A stretch of DNA of 64,000 nucleotides from Streptococcus oralis. Lineage in GTDB: Bacteria > Bacillota > Bacilli > Lactobacillales > Streptococcaceae. This document shows, piece after piece, positions 29,732 to 46,871 of the stretch (the stretch's first letter is position 1; every line of letters begins with the position of its first letter). The stretch is from NCBI RefSeq assembly GCF_024399415.1, contig NZ_CP029257.1, positions 1,635,501 to 1,699,500 of the forward strand. The letters run 5' to 3'. The translations under genes and the position numbers were made by a program. A model generated the notes under the pieces. It had not been told where the DNA came from, did no database searches, and saw nothing but the letters and a program-made list of their open reading frames with translations.

Positions 29732-36163
<6,432 letters not shown>

Positions 36164-36182
36164 CTAAATCCTTTCATTTTCC

Positions 36183-36197
36183 AGTAAGCGTTTACAT
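36183..36197 (-). promoter_or_regulatory. cre (CcpA) site in the GH101 leader
   Basis: The minus strand reads ATGTAAACGCTTACT, a full match to the cre consensus WTGNAANCGNWNNCW. It lies 26 bases upstream of the start codon and about 70 bases downstream of the inferred transcription start, a position where CcpA would block elongation when preferred sugars are present. Confidence 0.75.
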
Positions 36198-36272
36198 TTC
36201 TTTTTTAAAAAATACTCCTTTCTCTGAAAGTGCTCTGCTTTACTGTTATAAATAAAAAATAATTGTACTTTT

Positions 36273-36301
36273 AATATAACAAATAAAAAGCCAGAAAGCA
36301 A
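36273..36301 (-). promoter_or_regulatory. Promoter of the GH101 gene
   Basis: TTGCTT (36296-36301), 17-bp spacer and TATATT (36273-36278) preceded by TGT (extended -10 feature), on the minus strand. It would give a leader of about 108 bases that includes the cre site. Confidence 0.6.
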
Positions 36302-36535
36302 TAGGAAATAGGTAAAATTCACTAAAATTTTCTATTTTCTGAACAGTGCTAACGCTCCGAATTTTAAGAATTGCTTTACAGCTATAATAAAATTCTATCT
36401 CAAAGAATCTAATAAACAGCTTTATTTCAAAAACAGATTCTTATCGGATAGAAACCATCAAAACAAGGGCCGAAAATCAGATTTTTTATCATTTTTTTGC
36501 TATGATTAGATAGAAGAAAAGTTAAGGAGAAGACA
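36302..36535 (+). promoter_or_regulatory. rmlD upstream region with candidate -10 boxes
   Basis: AT-rich intergenic DNA with two candidate plus-strand -10 boxes, TATAAT (36383-36388) and TATGAT (36501-36506). Neither has a good -35. The rmlD ribosome-binding site AAGGAG is at about 36524-36529. I see no gene here; in pneumococcus the aliA gene lies at this side of the capsule locus and it is absent. Confidence 0.4.
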
Positions 36536-37390
36536 ATGATATTAATTACAGGTGCAAATGGTCAACTCGGTACAGAACTACGTTATTTATTAGATGAACG
36601 AAATGTGGACTATGTTGCAGTGGATGTGGCCGAAATGGATATCACTAATGCTGAAATGGTTGAGAAAGTCTTTGCCGAGGTTAATCCAACTCTGGTCTAT
36701 CATTGTGCAGCTTATACTGCTGTTGATGCGGCAGAAGATGAGGGAAAAGAACTGGATTTTGCCATCAACGTAACTGGAACTGAAAATGTAGCCAAGGCCT
36801 CTGAGAAATACGGAGCTACTCTGGTCTATATCTCAACAGACTACGTCTTTGATGGGAAGAAACCCGTCGGACAAGAATGGGAAGTCGATGACCTACCTGA
36901 TCCGCAAACAGAGTACGGACGTACCAAGAGAATGGGTGAGGAACTTGTTGAAAACCTTACGTCACAGCATTATATCATCCGTACTGCTTGGGTCTTTGGA
37001 AATTATGGCAAGAACTTTGTCTTTACCATGCAAAATCTTGCTAAAACCCATAAAACTCTCACTGTTGTCAACGACCAACACGGTCGTCCAACTTGGACAC
37101 GTACCTTGGCTGAGTTCATGATTTACTTGACTGAAAATCAAAAAGCATTTGGCTACTACCACTTATCAAATGACTCCACTGAAGATACCACTTGGTATGA
37201 CTTCGCTGTCGAGATTCTTAAGGACAGTGATGTTGAAGTGATTCCGGTAGACTCCAGCAAGTTTCCTGCCAAGGCTAAACGCCCCCTCAACTCAACCATG
37301 AGTTTAGCCAAAGCGAAGGCCACAGGTTTCGTCATTCCAACCTGGCAAGATGCCCTTAAAGAGTTTTATAAACAAGAAGTAAGAAAATAA
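36536..37390 (+). CDS. rmlD: dTDP-4-dehydrorhamnose reductase
   Basis: 284 residues, normal for RmlD. An N-terminal GANGQLGTEL NAD(P)H-binding motif and the short-chain dehydrogenase YGRTK (Y-x3-K) catalytic pair near residue 129 are present, with the WVFGNYGKNFVFTM and GRPTWTRTLA segments typical of the family. It performs the last step to dTDP-L-rhamnose. Unlike the rest of the rml pathway genes it is on the plus strand, convergent with rmlB, and has its own upstream region. The ATG follows AAGGAGAAGACA. Rhamnose is used by the capsule enzyme WchF and possibly by other wall polysaccharides, which may explain separate expression. Confidence 0.95.
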   Translation: MILITGANGQLGTELRYLLDERNVDYVAVDVAEMDITNAEMVEKVFAEVNPTLVYHCAAYTAVDAAEDEGKELDFAINVTGTENVAKASEKYGATLVYISTDYVFDGKKPVGQEWEVDDLPDPQTEYGRTKRMGEELVENLTSQHYIIRTAWVFGNYGKNFVFTMQNLAKTHKTLTVVNDQHGRPTWTRTLAEFMIYLTENQKAFGYYHLSNDSTEDTTWYDFAVEILKDSDVEVIPVDSSKFPAKAKRPLNSTMSLAKAKATGFVIPTWQDALKEFYKQEVRK

Positions 37391-37407
37391 CAGATTACGA
37401 CATACAT

Positions 37408-37441
37408 AAAAAGCAAGAGGCTTTAAATTCTCTTGCTTTTT
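37408..37441. terminator. Bidirectional terminator between rmlD and the capsule operon
   Basis: Perfect 12-bp stem AAAAAGCAAGAG / CTCTTGCTTTTT with a 10-base loop. A and T runs at both sides serve the convergent rmlD and rmlB transcripts. Confidence 0.9.
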
Positions 37442-37450
37442 AGTATCTGA

Positions 37451-38506
<1,056 letters not shown>

Positions 38507-38515
38507 TTAACCTTT

Positions 38516-39109
38516 TTACAAATCTTCTTTTCTTAGTGGTTTGACATCCTTAAGCAGTGGATGATGTTTATCTGCTTCCGAAACTTCTGCTTCTGCTAGG
38601 TTTTCCCACTGGATGCCCAAGGCTGGATCTGCATAGTTGACAAAGGCATATTTAGGCTTGAGTTCAAGTACCCAGTAGTCATTGACCAGATAGCTATAAG
38701 AAACTGTATCCGAGAGGACTTGGAAACCATTGGCCACGCCACGAGGGACAAAGATTCCCTTACTTGCATCAATCTCGGTCTGATAAACATTTCCAAAAGT
38801 CTCACCTTCACGTAGGTCAACCCAAGAACCCAGAACCTTGCCACCATCTGCTACTGAGATGTACTTGTCCCAAGGTTCAGCATGGAGTCCTCGAAGAACA
38901 TTTTTACGAGAAAAGCTGACGTTATTTTGCAGTTTTCCTTCAGCAAAGAAGCTTTCAGGAAAACCAAGCGGTAGCATCTTTTCTTTCTGAAAATTTTCCT
39001 TAAACCAGCCACGATTGTCTCCATGAACTGGAATGTCAAACTCTAACATACCTGGAATGGCATCAATCTTGTGCACTGCAAGTGTTTTGCCGAAAAAATT
39101 ATCTGTCAT
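38516..39109 (-). CDS. rmlC: dTDP-4-dehydrorhamnose 3,5-epimerase
   Basis: 197 residues, cupin fold. Signatures: HGDNRGWFKENF, NVLRGLHAEP with the catalytic-region histidine, GIFVPRGVANGFQVLSD. Third step of dTDP-L-rhamnose synthesis. The start codon directly follows the rmlA stop. Confidence 0.96.
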   Translation of the reverse strand: MTDNFFGKTLAVHKIDAIPGMLEFDIPVHGDNRGWFKENFQKEKMLPLGFPESFFAEGKLQNNVSFSRKNVLRGLHAEPWDKYISVADGGKVLGSWVDLREGETFGNVYQTEIDASKGIFVPRGVANGFQVLSDTVSYSYLVNDYWVLELKPKYAFVNYADPALGIQWENLAEAEVSEADKHHPLLKDVKPLRKEDL

Positions 39110-39979
39110 CTAGATTTCTCCAATCAAACGAAGCAAGTATTGCCCGTATTCATTCTTCTTGAGAGGTTGCGCCAACTTCAGCACATCTTCGCGGCTGATA
39201 TAGCCCATTCGGTAGGCAATTTCTTCCAGGTTGGCAACCTGAAGATTTTGCATTCGTTGAACCGTTTCGATATATTGGGACGCTTCTAACAGACTCTCAT
39301 GCGTCCCTGTATCCAACCAGGCAAAACCACGCCCCATAACTTCAACTGACAAATCCCCACGCTTCAAATAAGCATTATTGACATCTGTGATTTCCAACTC
39401 ACCACGTGCGCTTGGTTTGATCTGTTTGGCAATCTCCACAACATCATTGTCATAGAAATAAAGACCTGTCACTGCATAGTTAGAGCGAGGATTCTCCGGT
39501 TTTTCTTCTATGGAAATAGCATTCATGTCTTTATCAAACTCGACCACACCAAAACGCTCTGGATCCTTCACTTGGTAGCCAAAAACAGTCGCGCCCTTCT
39601 CTTTCTTGGCTGCCTTTTGAAGCATTTTGCTCAAACCAGGCCCATGATAGATATTATCGCCTAAAATCAAGGCAACACTATCGTCGCCGATAAATTCTTC
39701 ACCGATAAGAAAAGCCTGAGCAAGTCCGTCGGGACTAGGCTGTTCCGCATAGGAAAGCTTGATTCCAAATTCGGAACCATCCAAGAGCAGATCCTTAAAA
39801 CGGGGCAAATCCTGTGGTGTTGAGATGATCAAAATGTCCTTAATCCCAGCCAACATCAAGGTTGACAAAGGATAATAAATCATGGGTTTATCATAAACTG
39901 GCATCAGCTGTTTTGATGCAGCTCGAGTAAGTGGGTACAGTCGGGTACCTGAACCACCCGCAAGAATAATACCTTTCAT
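39110..39979 (-). CDS. rmlA: Glucose-1-phosphate thymidylyltransferase
   Basis: 289 residues. The N-terminal nucleotidyltransferase signature [23 protein letters not shown] and the metal/sugar-binding [11 protein letters not shown] and [16 protein letters not shown] segments identify RmlA. First step toward dTDP-L-rhamnose. Separated from the galactofuranosyltransferase gene by 71 bases that contain a short hairpin (AAATTCC / GGAATTT) and a TATAAT, so an internal promoter for rmlA-rmlC-rmlB is possible. Confidence 0.97.
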   Translation of the reverse strand: MKGIILAGGSGTRLYPLTRAASKQLMPVYDKPMIYYPLSTLMLAGIKDILIISTPQDLPRFKDLLLDGSEFGIKLSYAEQPSPDGLAQAFLIGEEFIGDDSVALILGDNIYHGPGLSKMLQKAAKKEKGATVFGYQVKDPERFGVVEFDKDMNAISIEEKPENPRSNYAVTGLYFYDNDVVEIAKQIKPSARGELEITDVNNAYLKRGDLSVEVMGRGFAWLDTGTHESLLEASQYIETVQRMQNLQVANLEEIAYRMGYISREDVLKLAQPLKKNEYGQYLLRLIGEI

Positions 39980-40050
39980 AATAGGCTTCCTTTCTGGCTA
40001 ATTACCTATCCTATATTATATTTCATTTTATCCCAAATTCCCTAAGGAAT

Positions 40051-41103
40051 TTACTTCAATTTGGATAAGGCAGCTTTTAAATAGGCTCCATCTCGAAGAG
40101 CGGCTCCAACTTTCCTAGCTTGTTCTGAAAGTTCCTTGTAGTCTTGAAGTGTCAAATCATCTAGTACTTTTTGGAGGTCGTGTAGAGAATCAACTGCTAG
40201 ACCACACTGTTTATCCAGAACAAAATGTGCGAGAGCCGACTCTTTCCAGACTATTAGGGGAAAACCTGAAGCTAAGTAGAGAGAGGCCTTGTGCGAGTTG
40301 TTAAAACGTAGGTAGTTCCCGTAAGAACCTTGGCAGGTTTCTGAGCTGTCTCCGTCCCAGACCAAACCAAAACTACCTTCAAGAGCAGCTGGGAGGTCAT
40401 CTGGCATAAAGGAACCAAAGTAGCTAGTGTTTTTCAATGCACGACTTTCATCGTAGCCCACCCCATACAAGTTATAGGCGGGCTGGTCTGGCAAGTTATA
40501 AAGATAACCTGACTTTGCAGGGTTCAAATTTCCAGCTACGATAATAGGCTGGTCTTTTTGGAGATTTGGTTTTTCAGCAAAGTTTGGAATCAGATAGTCA
40601 AAAATTTCCAAGCTAACCATTTTATCTGCTGGCACTCCTTGACCTACCAGAACTTTCTTCATGATATCGTTATGAACGATAATGCCATCCACTGACATCA
40701 AAGCTTTCTTTTCTTGGAAGTAATTGCGCACTTTATGACGGAATTTCACTTCCGAACCTGCTGCATGACGCAAGGTTTCAATATCATGGATCAAAAGATA
40801 GAATTTTGCTCCTCTCTTTTGCGCCTGCTTAATGAGTTGTGAGATGAAAAATGTATGGTGGATAATAGGGAACTGAATCACCAATTCATCTCCGGCTCCC
40901 AACTGATCAAACACAGACTTGGTCGCACGATATTTGTGTTGTTGAGCTTTAAAGAAATTCATCTTATACCAATTCTCAACCTTGAGCTCCAACCCCTCAT
41001 AACCCTCTGAGATTAGAATAGATTCTACATCATTTCGCGCCTTACTCCCTGCATTCTTTTCGTGTGCATTATGCAGAAATGAATCCTTCAGATAATATTT
41101 CAC
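40051..41103 (-). CDS. wefE: Galactofuranosyltransferase, WefE-like (beta-1,6-Galf type)
   Basis: 350 residues, no signal peptide. It belongs to the family annotated as beta-1,6-galactofuranosyltransferase (GlfT1/WbbI-like). Visible features are an N-terminal region with KAQQHKYRATKSVFDQL, VIQFPIIHHTFFISQL and FYLLIHDIETLRH, and a C-terminal nucleotide-binding half with GLVWDGDSSETCQGSYG and NNSHKASLYLASGFPLIVWKESALA. It is expected to transfer Galf from UDP-Galf made by the adjacent glf product onto the growing lipid-linked repeat. Position after glf and before rmlA matches wefE of RPS clusters. The symbol rests on this synteny and family. Confidence 0.82.
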   Translation of the reverse strand: MKYYLKDSFLHNAHEKNAGSKARNDVESILISEGYEGLELKVENWYKMNFFKAQQHKYRATKSVFDQLGAGDELVIQFPIIHHTFFISQLIKQAQKRGAKFYLLIHDIETLRHAAGSEVKFRHKVRNYFQEKKALMSVDGIIVHNDIMKKVLVGQGVPADKMVSLEIFDYLIPNFAEKPNLQKDQPIIVAGNLNPAKSGYLYNLPDQPAYNLYGVGYDESRALKNTSYFGSFMPDDLPAALEGSFGLVWDGDSSETCQGSYGNYLRFNNSHKASLYLASGFPLIVWKESALAHFVLDKQCGLAVDSLHDLQKVLDDLTLQDYKELSEQARKVGAALRDGAYLKAALSKLK

Positions 41104-41130
41104 CTTTTCTCCCCTTTATCTGTGATATTC

Positions 41131-42234
41131 TTAGATGCTCCCTAGTTCTTCTTCTACCACATCCAATGCACGTTCAACAGTCACATGCATATCATAGTAT
41201 TTATAATCTGCCAAGCGACCACAGAAGATAACGTGGCTATTTTTCTCAGCTTCTGCTAGGTACTGCTCATAAATAGCATTGTTTTTGGCATCATTGATTG
41301 GATAGTAAGGTTCATCTCCTCTTTTCCAATCTGCTGGATATTCTCGAGTAATAACCGTCTTGTCCTGAGTCCCAAACTCAAAATGTTTGTGTTCGATGAT
41401 ACGCGTATAAGGAATATCACGTTCAGTATAGTTGACTACAGCATTTCCTTGATAATTTTCTTGGTCCAGAACCTCATGCTCAAAACGGAGACTGCGATAC
41501 TCAAGTTCACCAAACTTATAGTCAAAGAACTGATCAATCATCCCTGTGAAGACAATCTTAGTTGCTGAAGCCTCCAAGTTCTCCCGATCTGCAAAGAAAT
41601 CTGTATTAAGCTCTACTTCGATTCCTTCCAACAACTTTTCGATGATGACATTGTAACCACCAATTGGAATCCCTTGGTAACGGTCGTTGAAATAATTATT
41701 GTCATAAGTCAATCGAACTGGTAAACGCTTGATGATAAAGGGTGGTAGTTCAGTAGCAGAACGCCCCCATTGCTTTTCGGTGTAACCCTTGATTAGCTTT
41801 TCATAGACATCCGTACCAATCAACTTAATGGCTTGTTCCTCTAAGTTTTTTGGCTCAACATCTTGCATGTGCGTCGTCTGCTCAGCAATTTTGTCCTTGA
41901 CTTCTTGGGGTGTCTTTGTCCCCCACAAAGCATAGAAAGTATTCATGTTGAAAGGCAGATTGTAAAGATGTCCTTGATAGTTGGCAATAGGAGAATTGAT
42001 GTAATTGTTAAACTCCGCAAACTGATTGACATAATCCCAGACCTTTTTATTAGATGTATGGAAGATATGAGCCCCATACTTGTGGACATTGATTCCTTCA
42101 ACAGATTGGCAATAGATATTCCCACCAATGTGTTCTCGTTTATCAATCACCTTCACCTTCTTGCCACGTTTGTTAGCTTCGTAGGCAAAGATTGCACCTG
42201 ACAAGCCAGCACCGACAATCAAATAATCGTACAT
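41131..42234 (-). CDS. glf: UDP-galactopyranose mutase
   Basis: 367 residues. The N-terminal FAD-binding motif DYLIVGAGLSGAIFAYEANKRG and HIGGNIYC are followed by the GLF signature KYGAHIFHTSNKKVWDYV and a C-terminal EYPADWKRGDEPYYPIND substrate region. The enzyme interconverts UDP-Galp and UDP-Galf using reduced FAD. Together with the adjacent Galf transferase it predicts galactofuranose in the polymer. Confidence 0.97.
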   Translation of the reverse strand: MYDYLIVGAGLSGAIFAYEANKRGKKVKVIDKREHIGGNIYCQSVEGINVHKYGAHIFHTSNKKVWDYVNQFAEFNNYINSPIANYQGHLYNLPFNMNTFYALWGTKTPQEVKDKIAEQTTHMQDVEPKNLEEQAIKLIGTDVYEKLIKGYTEKQWGRSATELPPFIIKRLPVRLTYDNNYFNDRYQGIPIGGYNVIIEKLLEGIEVELNTDFFADRENLEASATKIVFTGMIDQFFDYKFGELEYRSLRFEHEVLDQENYQGNAVVNYTERDIPYTRIIEHKHFEFGTQDKTVITREYPADWKRGDEPYYPINDAKNNAIYEQYLAEAEKNSHVIFCGRLADYKYYDMHVTVERALDVVEEELGSI

Positions 42235-42243
42235 AAAATCTCC

Positions 42244-43656
42244 TTATTTCTTTAAAACACTTTTTAGTTCTTGAAAATCCAAGACACGTAAGACCAAAAT
42301 CAAGCCACCGTAGACTAGGAAGCCAAGCAGAGAATAGATCAAGACATTCACAACAGACGAGAAGTGCATGAAAGCTTGTACAGAATACAAGGCGCCGTAC
42401 ATCAGGAGTGCTGCTAGAAGTATTTTTAGCATGGATGGTAGAATCTTGACCTCTTTTAGGTACGAACGTGTAAAGTAGAGTTGAATCAGCCAGACTAAAC
42501 CTTCAGTCGCAACAGACACGATTGAAGCTCCAATATAGCCCAAAGGCGGGATTAAGAGGAGATTCAAGCCTACACTGAAAATAGCTGGAATAGTTGTTGA
42601 CAGCATAAATTCACGATTCTTATTGTGAGGAATCAAGATTTGAATTCCCATGATATTAGTCCAGCCAATAAAGAACATTCTAAAGACCATGATGGCAATC
42701 GCATAGCGAGCATCTTGGAAGTCTTGTCCTAAGAAAAAATTGACAAAATCTTTGTTAACAATCAAAATCCCCGCAATCATCGGGAAGATGACTAAATTAT
42801 ACACTAAGAAAGACATTTCATGTAACTTGTTAACCGCCTTTTGATTGCCTAATGAGAGAAGATTGGAGACCCGAGGCAACATGACACTACCTAGGGACGT
42901 TACCAAAGTTAACAAAATATTCAATAATTTCAAGGCTTGATCATAGATCCCAACATCCTTAGTCGAAGACAAGGCACCTAGCATCGTGCGATCTAGCGTG
43001 ATGTAGAGCGAAATGGCAATCTGTGGCAGAAACAAGAGAATGACTGGTTTGATATGCTCTTTGGCATAGGCTATATCCAGATGCGGCTTGCGAATGTGTT
43101 CCCGAGCAGGAAGCCACATACTCAACTGACCTAGTAGATCATAGGCAACTAAGAGGATGATATACAAGTACAAGTCAGATGGTTTCTTAACAAATAGGAA
43201 TATCGATACAACACCTAGAAGTTTGACCATTGTGTTACGAGCTGTGATTTTTTTGAAATCTTCTAACCCTTGAAAAAGCCAAGAAATATCAAAACCACGA
43301 GACAGCAAACTAAAGCCAAGTATATAGGCGATTGGATTGTTCATCGACGGCACAAGTAAGCAGACAATGATATAAAGCGTAACCGCTAAACAGGTTGAAA
43401 TGACTTGTAAACTGTAAATACCCCAGAAGGTCTTTTCAACTTCCTTACGATGGCCGGAAATTTCCTTGGTCCCATAATTGGCTACTCCCAGCGTCGCTAG
43501 TAGGATAAAATAAGTCACGATAGAGTTATAGTATCCGTAAGACCCCAAATCATCCGAAGAGAAAACTCGGGTGATATAGGGAGTTGTAATCACTGGTAGG
43601 ACGATGACAAGTAACTGATAGGACAGATTGTACAAGTAATTTTTTAAAACTCTCAC
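42244..43656 (-). CDS. wzx: Polysaccharide repeat-unit flippase (Wzx, MATE/MOP superfamily)
   Basis: 470 residues with about 12-14 hydrophobic helices spread evenly over the protein and an N-terminal NYLYNLSYQLLVIVLPVITTPYITR motif typical of PST-type exporters. It moves undecaprenyl-pyrophosphate-linked repeat units across the membrane. The start is GTG overlapping the wzy stop codon (GTGA), so translation is coupled to the polymerase. Confidence 0.94.
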   Translation of the reverse strand: MRVLKNYLYNLSYQLLVIVLPVITTPYITRVFSSDDLGSYGYYNSIVTYFILLATLGVANYGTKEISGHRKEVEKTFWGIYSLQVISTCLAVTLYIIVCLLVPSMNNPIAYILGFSLLSRGFDISWLFQGLEDFKKITARNTMVKLLGVVSIFLFVKKPSDLYLYIILLVAYDLLGQLSMWLPAREHIRKPHLDIAYAKEHIKPVILLFLPQIAISLYITLDRTMLGALSSTKDVGIYDQALKLLNILLTLVTSLGSVMLPRVSNLLSLGNQKAVNKLHEMSFLVYNLVIFPMIAGILIVNKDFVNFFLGQDFQDARYAIAIMVFRMFFIGWTNIMGIQILIPHNKNREFMLSTTIPAIFSVGLNLLLIPPLGYIGASIVSVATEGLVWLIQLYFTRSYLKEVKILPSMLKILLAALLMYGALYSVQAFMHFSSVVNVLIYSLLGFLVYGGLILVLRVLDFQELKSVLKK

Positions 43657-44819
43657 ACGGCTTCCCCCATCTCAGATTTTTCTCCTTCAAATTCCATCGC
43701 TGGGATGGTAGCAAAAAGAAGGAACATAAAAATATTGTATGATGGACGAACCCAGAAGGCCTCAAACATACAATTGACTGTTACTAAGGCCAGGCAGGTT
43801 AACAATAAATAGTTCTTCCTACGATAGAGAGTCCAAGACTGAACCATGTATAGGCATACCAACATAACAACTGGAATCAAACCGTAAGTAAATAACATTT
43901 GTACATAAGACGAATCTACATAGTCATAGTTCAAAACCGTTTCTGTCTTTCCTCCATATCCAACAAAGGAAATTCCACGAATTCCAAATAACTGTACGCC
44001 ATATTTCTTAAGCGCTTCATGTCCCAAATACAATCGCATTCCGAAAAAGTTATTCAGAGAAACATATATTGGATGAGACCAACTAAACTTGTTGGATAGA
44101 TAAATCATGACCGAAGAAGCGATACCAGCCGAAAAAGGCAGTAGGGAAAATAAACGCCATTCAGTCTTGTTACGATAATAAAAGTATAGAAAAATTCCTG
44201 TTGCTGCTAAGATGGAGCCTGCATTTAAACGGGCATCACAATAATAAATAATAAAGGCCGCCAAGGCTACACCTGATAGGGTTCTCAGGAAGATAAACTT
44301 CTTTCTAAGGAGATAGGAAAGGGCAGTAAAGAGATAGAAACAATGAGAAGCAAAGTCGGTTGGATAGATAAAACCAAAAGAGTTACGTACAACCACTCCC
44401 ACGGGGCGAGTTTGAACAAACTGTAAATTAGGAATAACATTGACTAACGATAGTAAAATAATAAACACTATAAAAGATAAACTCGTCCAAGTATAAATTT
44501 TAAGTATCGACTCTAAATCTGCTTTATAAAGAAAAACAATCAACAGCAAAAACATTAAACCATTTAAGTTTCCTGCCTTATAATAAACCATACTTCCAAC
44601 TAAAATGAGGATAGGTGCAAATATTAAAAAACTCAAAGAATAGCTACGAATATATAAAAAACGCACAGCTAGTAACATGATTGCAAAGAAAGGAACAAAA
44701 TTAGGTATACTAGGTAATACAGGTGCTAACATTGAAGTGTTTATCATATCTATAGAAATTATCACAAATAATACTGCTGTCACTAGCAATTTATCACGTT
44801 CTATCTTTAACATCTTCAT
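43653..44819 (-). CDS. wzy: Polysaccharide polymerase (Wzy)
   Basis: 388 residues, about ten membrane helices and a large loop between about 240 and 310, as expected for a Wzy-type polymerase. Sequence conservation in this family is low, so the call rests on topology and its place between a glycosyltransferase and wzx. Two in-frame ATGs are possible (MKM...); the second, at 44811-44813, has better spacing to AAAAGGAAA. It is AT-rich, as are many serotype-specific capsule genes. Confidence 0.88.
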   Translation of the reverse strand: MKMLKIERDKLLVTAVLFVIISIDMINTSMLAPVLPSIPNFVPFFAIMLLAVRFLYIRSYSLSFLIFAPILILVGSMVYYKAGNLNGLMFLLLIVFLYKADLESILKIYTWTSLSFIVFIILLSLVNVIPNLQFVQTRPVGVVVRNSFGFIYPTDFASHCFYLFTALSYLLRKKFIFLRTLSGVALAAFIIYYCDARLNAGSILAATGIFLYFYYRNKTEWRLFSLLPFSAGIASSVMIYLSNKFSWSHPIYVSLNNFFGMRLYLGHEALKKYGVQLFGIRGISFVGYGGKTETVLNYDYVDSSYVQMLFTYGLIPVVMLVCLYMVQSWTLYRRKNYLLLTCLALVTVNCMFEAFWVRPSYNIFMFLLFATIPAMEFEGEKSEMGEAV

Positions 44820-44858
44820 TTTCCTTTTCTAATTTCTGAACTTTTTTCATTCAGTCGT

Positions 44859-45821
44859 TTATTTCTTCCACTTTTTAAAGTAAAAATAGAGGCGTGGATA
44901 CCTACTAATCAAAACATAGAGAATCTTACGTTTCTTACTAACTCTAGCATTCTTCAAGACAAGAGGCAAATATGGCCTCATCTTCTCCTGAAGTTGCTTG
45001 AACTCTGCTGGATTTCCATCATGAATCATTGTAAAGATAAGAAGACTTCCTGTAAAGAATCGAGAAATAATGGCTTCTTGGAGTTCTGAACTCTCAGGAT
45101 AGGTTGCATTCACAACCTCTTTTAAATGATCAATTGCTTCATAAAACTCGTATTGTTTAGGCGTGAAAGCCGATGCAGTAATGCTACCGGGTCTATGGTA
45201 ATAATGGTAAATCGGAAGATGGTACAAGGCAACTGATTGGGCTTGGTTGAGATGCTCACTGATTACATAGAGGTCTTCGTAGATGCGCCCCTTGGGGAAG
45301 GGAGCTTTCTCCAGAAGTTCTTTCCGATAGAGTTTCCCGCAAGCAGAGACCGTCACAAGGTCTCCGTAGAGCATTTCCGTCAGAGCCTTCGCCTTATCAT
45401 AGACTTTAACCTGGTCTAGATCAAGCTGATCCAAGCGAAAATTTTGATAACGATGATAGTGGGCTGTCGGCTCCACTTTACCACTAACCATATCTGCTTG
45501 GGTACGACCTTGTAGCTCTGCTAGCAGTTCCAAGGCGCAAGGTTCCAAATAGTCATCCGGATCTAGGAAGGTGATCCAGTCACCCTTGGCTTTCAAGACC
45601 CCATAGTTGCGAGCATCAGATAAACCACCGTTGACCTTGTGGTAGCTCGTCACCCAATCATACTGCTGGGCATACTGGTCACACAAGAGACCTGAGCCAT
45701 CACTCGACCCATCATCGACCAAGAGGACCTCCATATCCTTGTAAGTCTGATTTTCTAAACTCTCCATGGCATAATGAAGGTAGTCCTCCACATTGTATAC
45801 AGGTACAATTACCGAAATCAT
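44859..45821 (-). CDS. Family 2 glycosyltransferase, WefD position
   Basis: 320 residues. A GT-A fold, family GT2: SVIVPVYNVEDYL at the N-terminus, VLLVDDGSSDGS, GGLSDARNYG and the metal-binding LDPDDYLEP, with a basic C-terminal tail (KKRKILYVLISRYPRLYFYFKKWKK) that may touch the membrane. Inverting GT2 enzymes make beta linkages. In RPS clusters the gene at this place (wefD) adds the beta-linked GalNAc or Gal that forms the host-like disaccharide motif. Which of the two is made here cannot be read from sequence by eye. Confidence 0.88.
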   Translation of the reverse strand: MISVIVPVYNVEDYLHYAMESLENQTYKDMEVLLVDDGSSDGSGLLCDQYAQQYDWVTSYHKVNGGLSDARNYGVLKAKGDWITFLDPDDYLEPCALELLAELQGRTQADMVSGKVEPTAHYHRYQNFRLDQLDLDQVKVYDKAKALTEMLYGDLVTVSACGKLYRKELLEKAPFPKGRIYEDLYVISEHLNQAQSVALYHLPIYHYYHRPGSITASAFTPKQYEFYEAIDHLKEVVNATYPESSELQEAIISRFFTGSLLIFTMIHDGNPAEFKQLQEKMRPYLPLVLKNARVSKKRKILYVLISRYPRLYFYFKKWKK

Positions 45822-45855
45822 CTTTTCTTTTCTTTCTCTTATTTAGTTTTACTGT

Positions 45856-46857
45856 TTAAATTTCAAATGAGCTTTTATCAGGAAGCAGTTGGTCCATGGC
45901 CTTGACGAAGTCCGTCATCACTTGATCCTCATCTTGAATATTATGTCCGTCATTAATACACATAATTTGGTATCTACCAGAATTCAGTAATTTCCAAAAA
46001 TCTGGTCCGGCATTATCCAAAGAAAAGAGTCCCCCCAACTTAGGATTTCCGATAGCGTATTGACCACTTGCAATCTGCCAATACTTAAAGAGCCAAACAT
46101 TAGTATCAGAGGGACTTCTGAAGCGACTCGCTGAGGTCCCCTCCAAGACTGCTTTTTCCTTTTCCCATACCAAGTCCATCGTTGATTTTAATAGGGGGTA
46201 AGGTAAATGGCTTTCCCAGAAACCACAGATAAACTTAGTAGTTCCATAAAGTAAAGTCTTGATTAATTGTTTAATTCCATGCTTAAAGGAAAAAAAGTGG
46301 CCATTTTTAAAAATTTCTTCCTTCGAAAAATGACTAGTGATAATTCCCATATCATTCATTTGGAAATGCCCTGTCCCATATCTCTCTGTAGTAATTGGAG
46401 CTAAAGCTGTAACATACTTTGGCAAACCATCCTCCGAGAAAAAATCTGTTGGTTCAACTGGAGCCGTCAAATACATATCGTCATTAAAAAAGACAAAGTG
46501 CTCAGAGAGTCCATGGATTCGATGGATATTGCTTTCAATAGGATTGGCAGAAAAAACTGGTAAGTAGTCATTACAGATAATCTCTGTATGATCTACTAGC
46601 ACCAATTTTTCACTGTTTATATCTAACCAGCTTGGCTTTTGCTGATCGGTCACGAGGTAGATCTTATTGACCCAAGGAGCAAATTTTTCCACACCTCTAA
46701 ACCAGTATTTAAAAGTTCCCCATTCTCGATAGGCTTTCACTGAGTTCATACCTTTTTTAAAAGTGTTTACTGAGCCATCGTATTGAGCCTTCTTTTCTCT
46801 CCAGACTGGATCATTCCCATCAACCCATGCGACAACAAAGTCAATCTTTTCTACCAT
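45856..46857 (-). CDS. Stealth-family hexose-1-phosphate transferase (WefC/WefK-like)
   Basis: 333 residues with the conserved regions of Stealth proteins: CR1 [16 protein letters not shown] (residues 4-19), CR2 from [20 protein letters not shown] through FFNDDMYL (about 44-130), CR3 around [13 protein letters not shown] and CR4 CINDG near the C-terminus. Family members transfer sugar 1-phosphate from a nucleotide sugar to make phosphodiester bonds. In RPS clusters the gene at this position (wefC in S. gordonii 38, wefK in S. oralis 34) adds Gal-alpha-1-phosphate. It predicts a phosphodiester in the repeat unit. The ATG follows AGGAGAGATTGA. Confidence 0.92.
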   Translation of the reverse strand: MVEKIDFVVAWVDGNDPVWREKKAQYDGSVNTFKKGMNSVKAYREWGTFKYWFRGVEKFAPWVNKIYLVTDQQKPSWLDINSEKLVLVDHTEIICNDYLPVFSANPIESNIHRIHGLSEHFVFFNDDMYLTAPVEPTDFFSEDGLPKYVTALAPITTERYGTGHFQMNDMGIITSHFSKEEIFKNGHFFSFKHGIKQLIKTLLYGTTKFICGFWESHLPYPLLKSTMDLVWEKEKAVLEGTSASRFRSPSDTNVWLFKYWQIASGQYAIGNPKLGGLFSLDNAGPDFWKLLNSGRYQIMCINDGHNIQDEDQVMTDFVKAMDQLLPDKSSFEI

Positions 46858-46871
46858 TCAATCTCTCCTAT

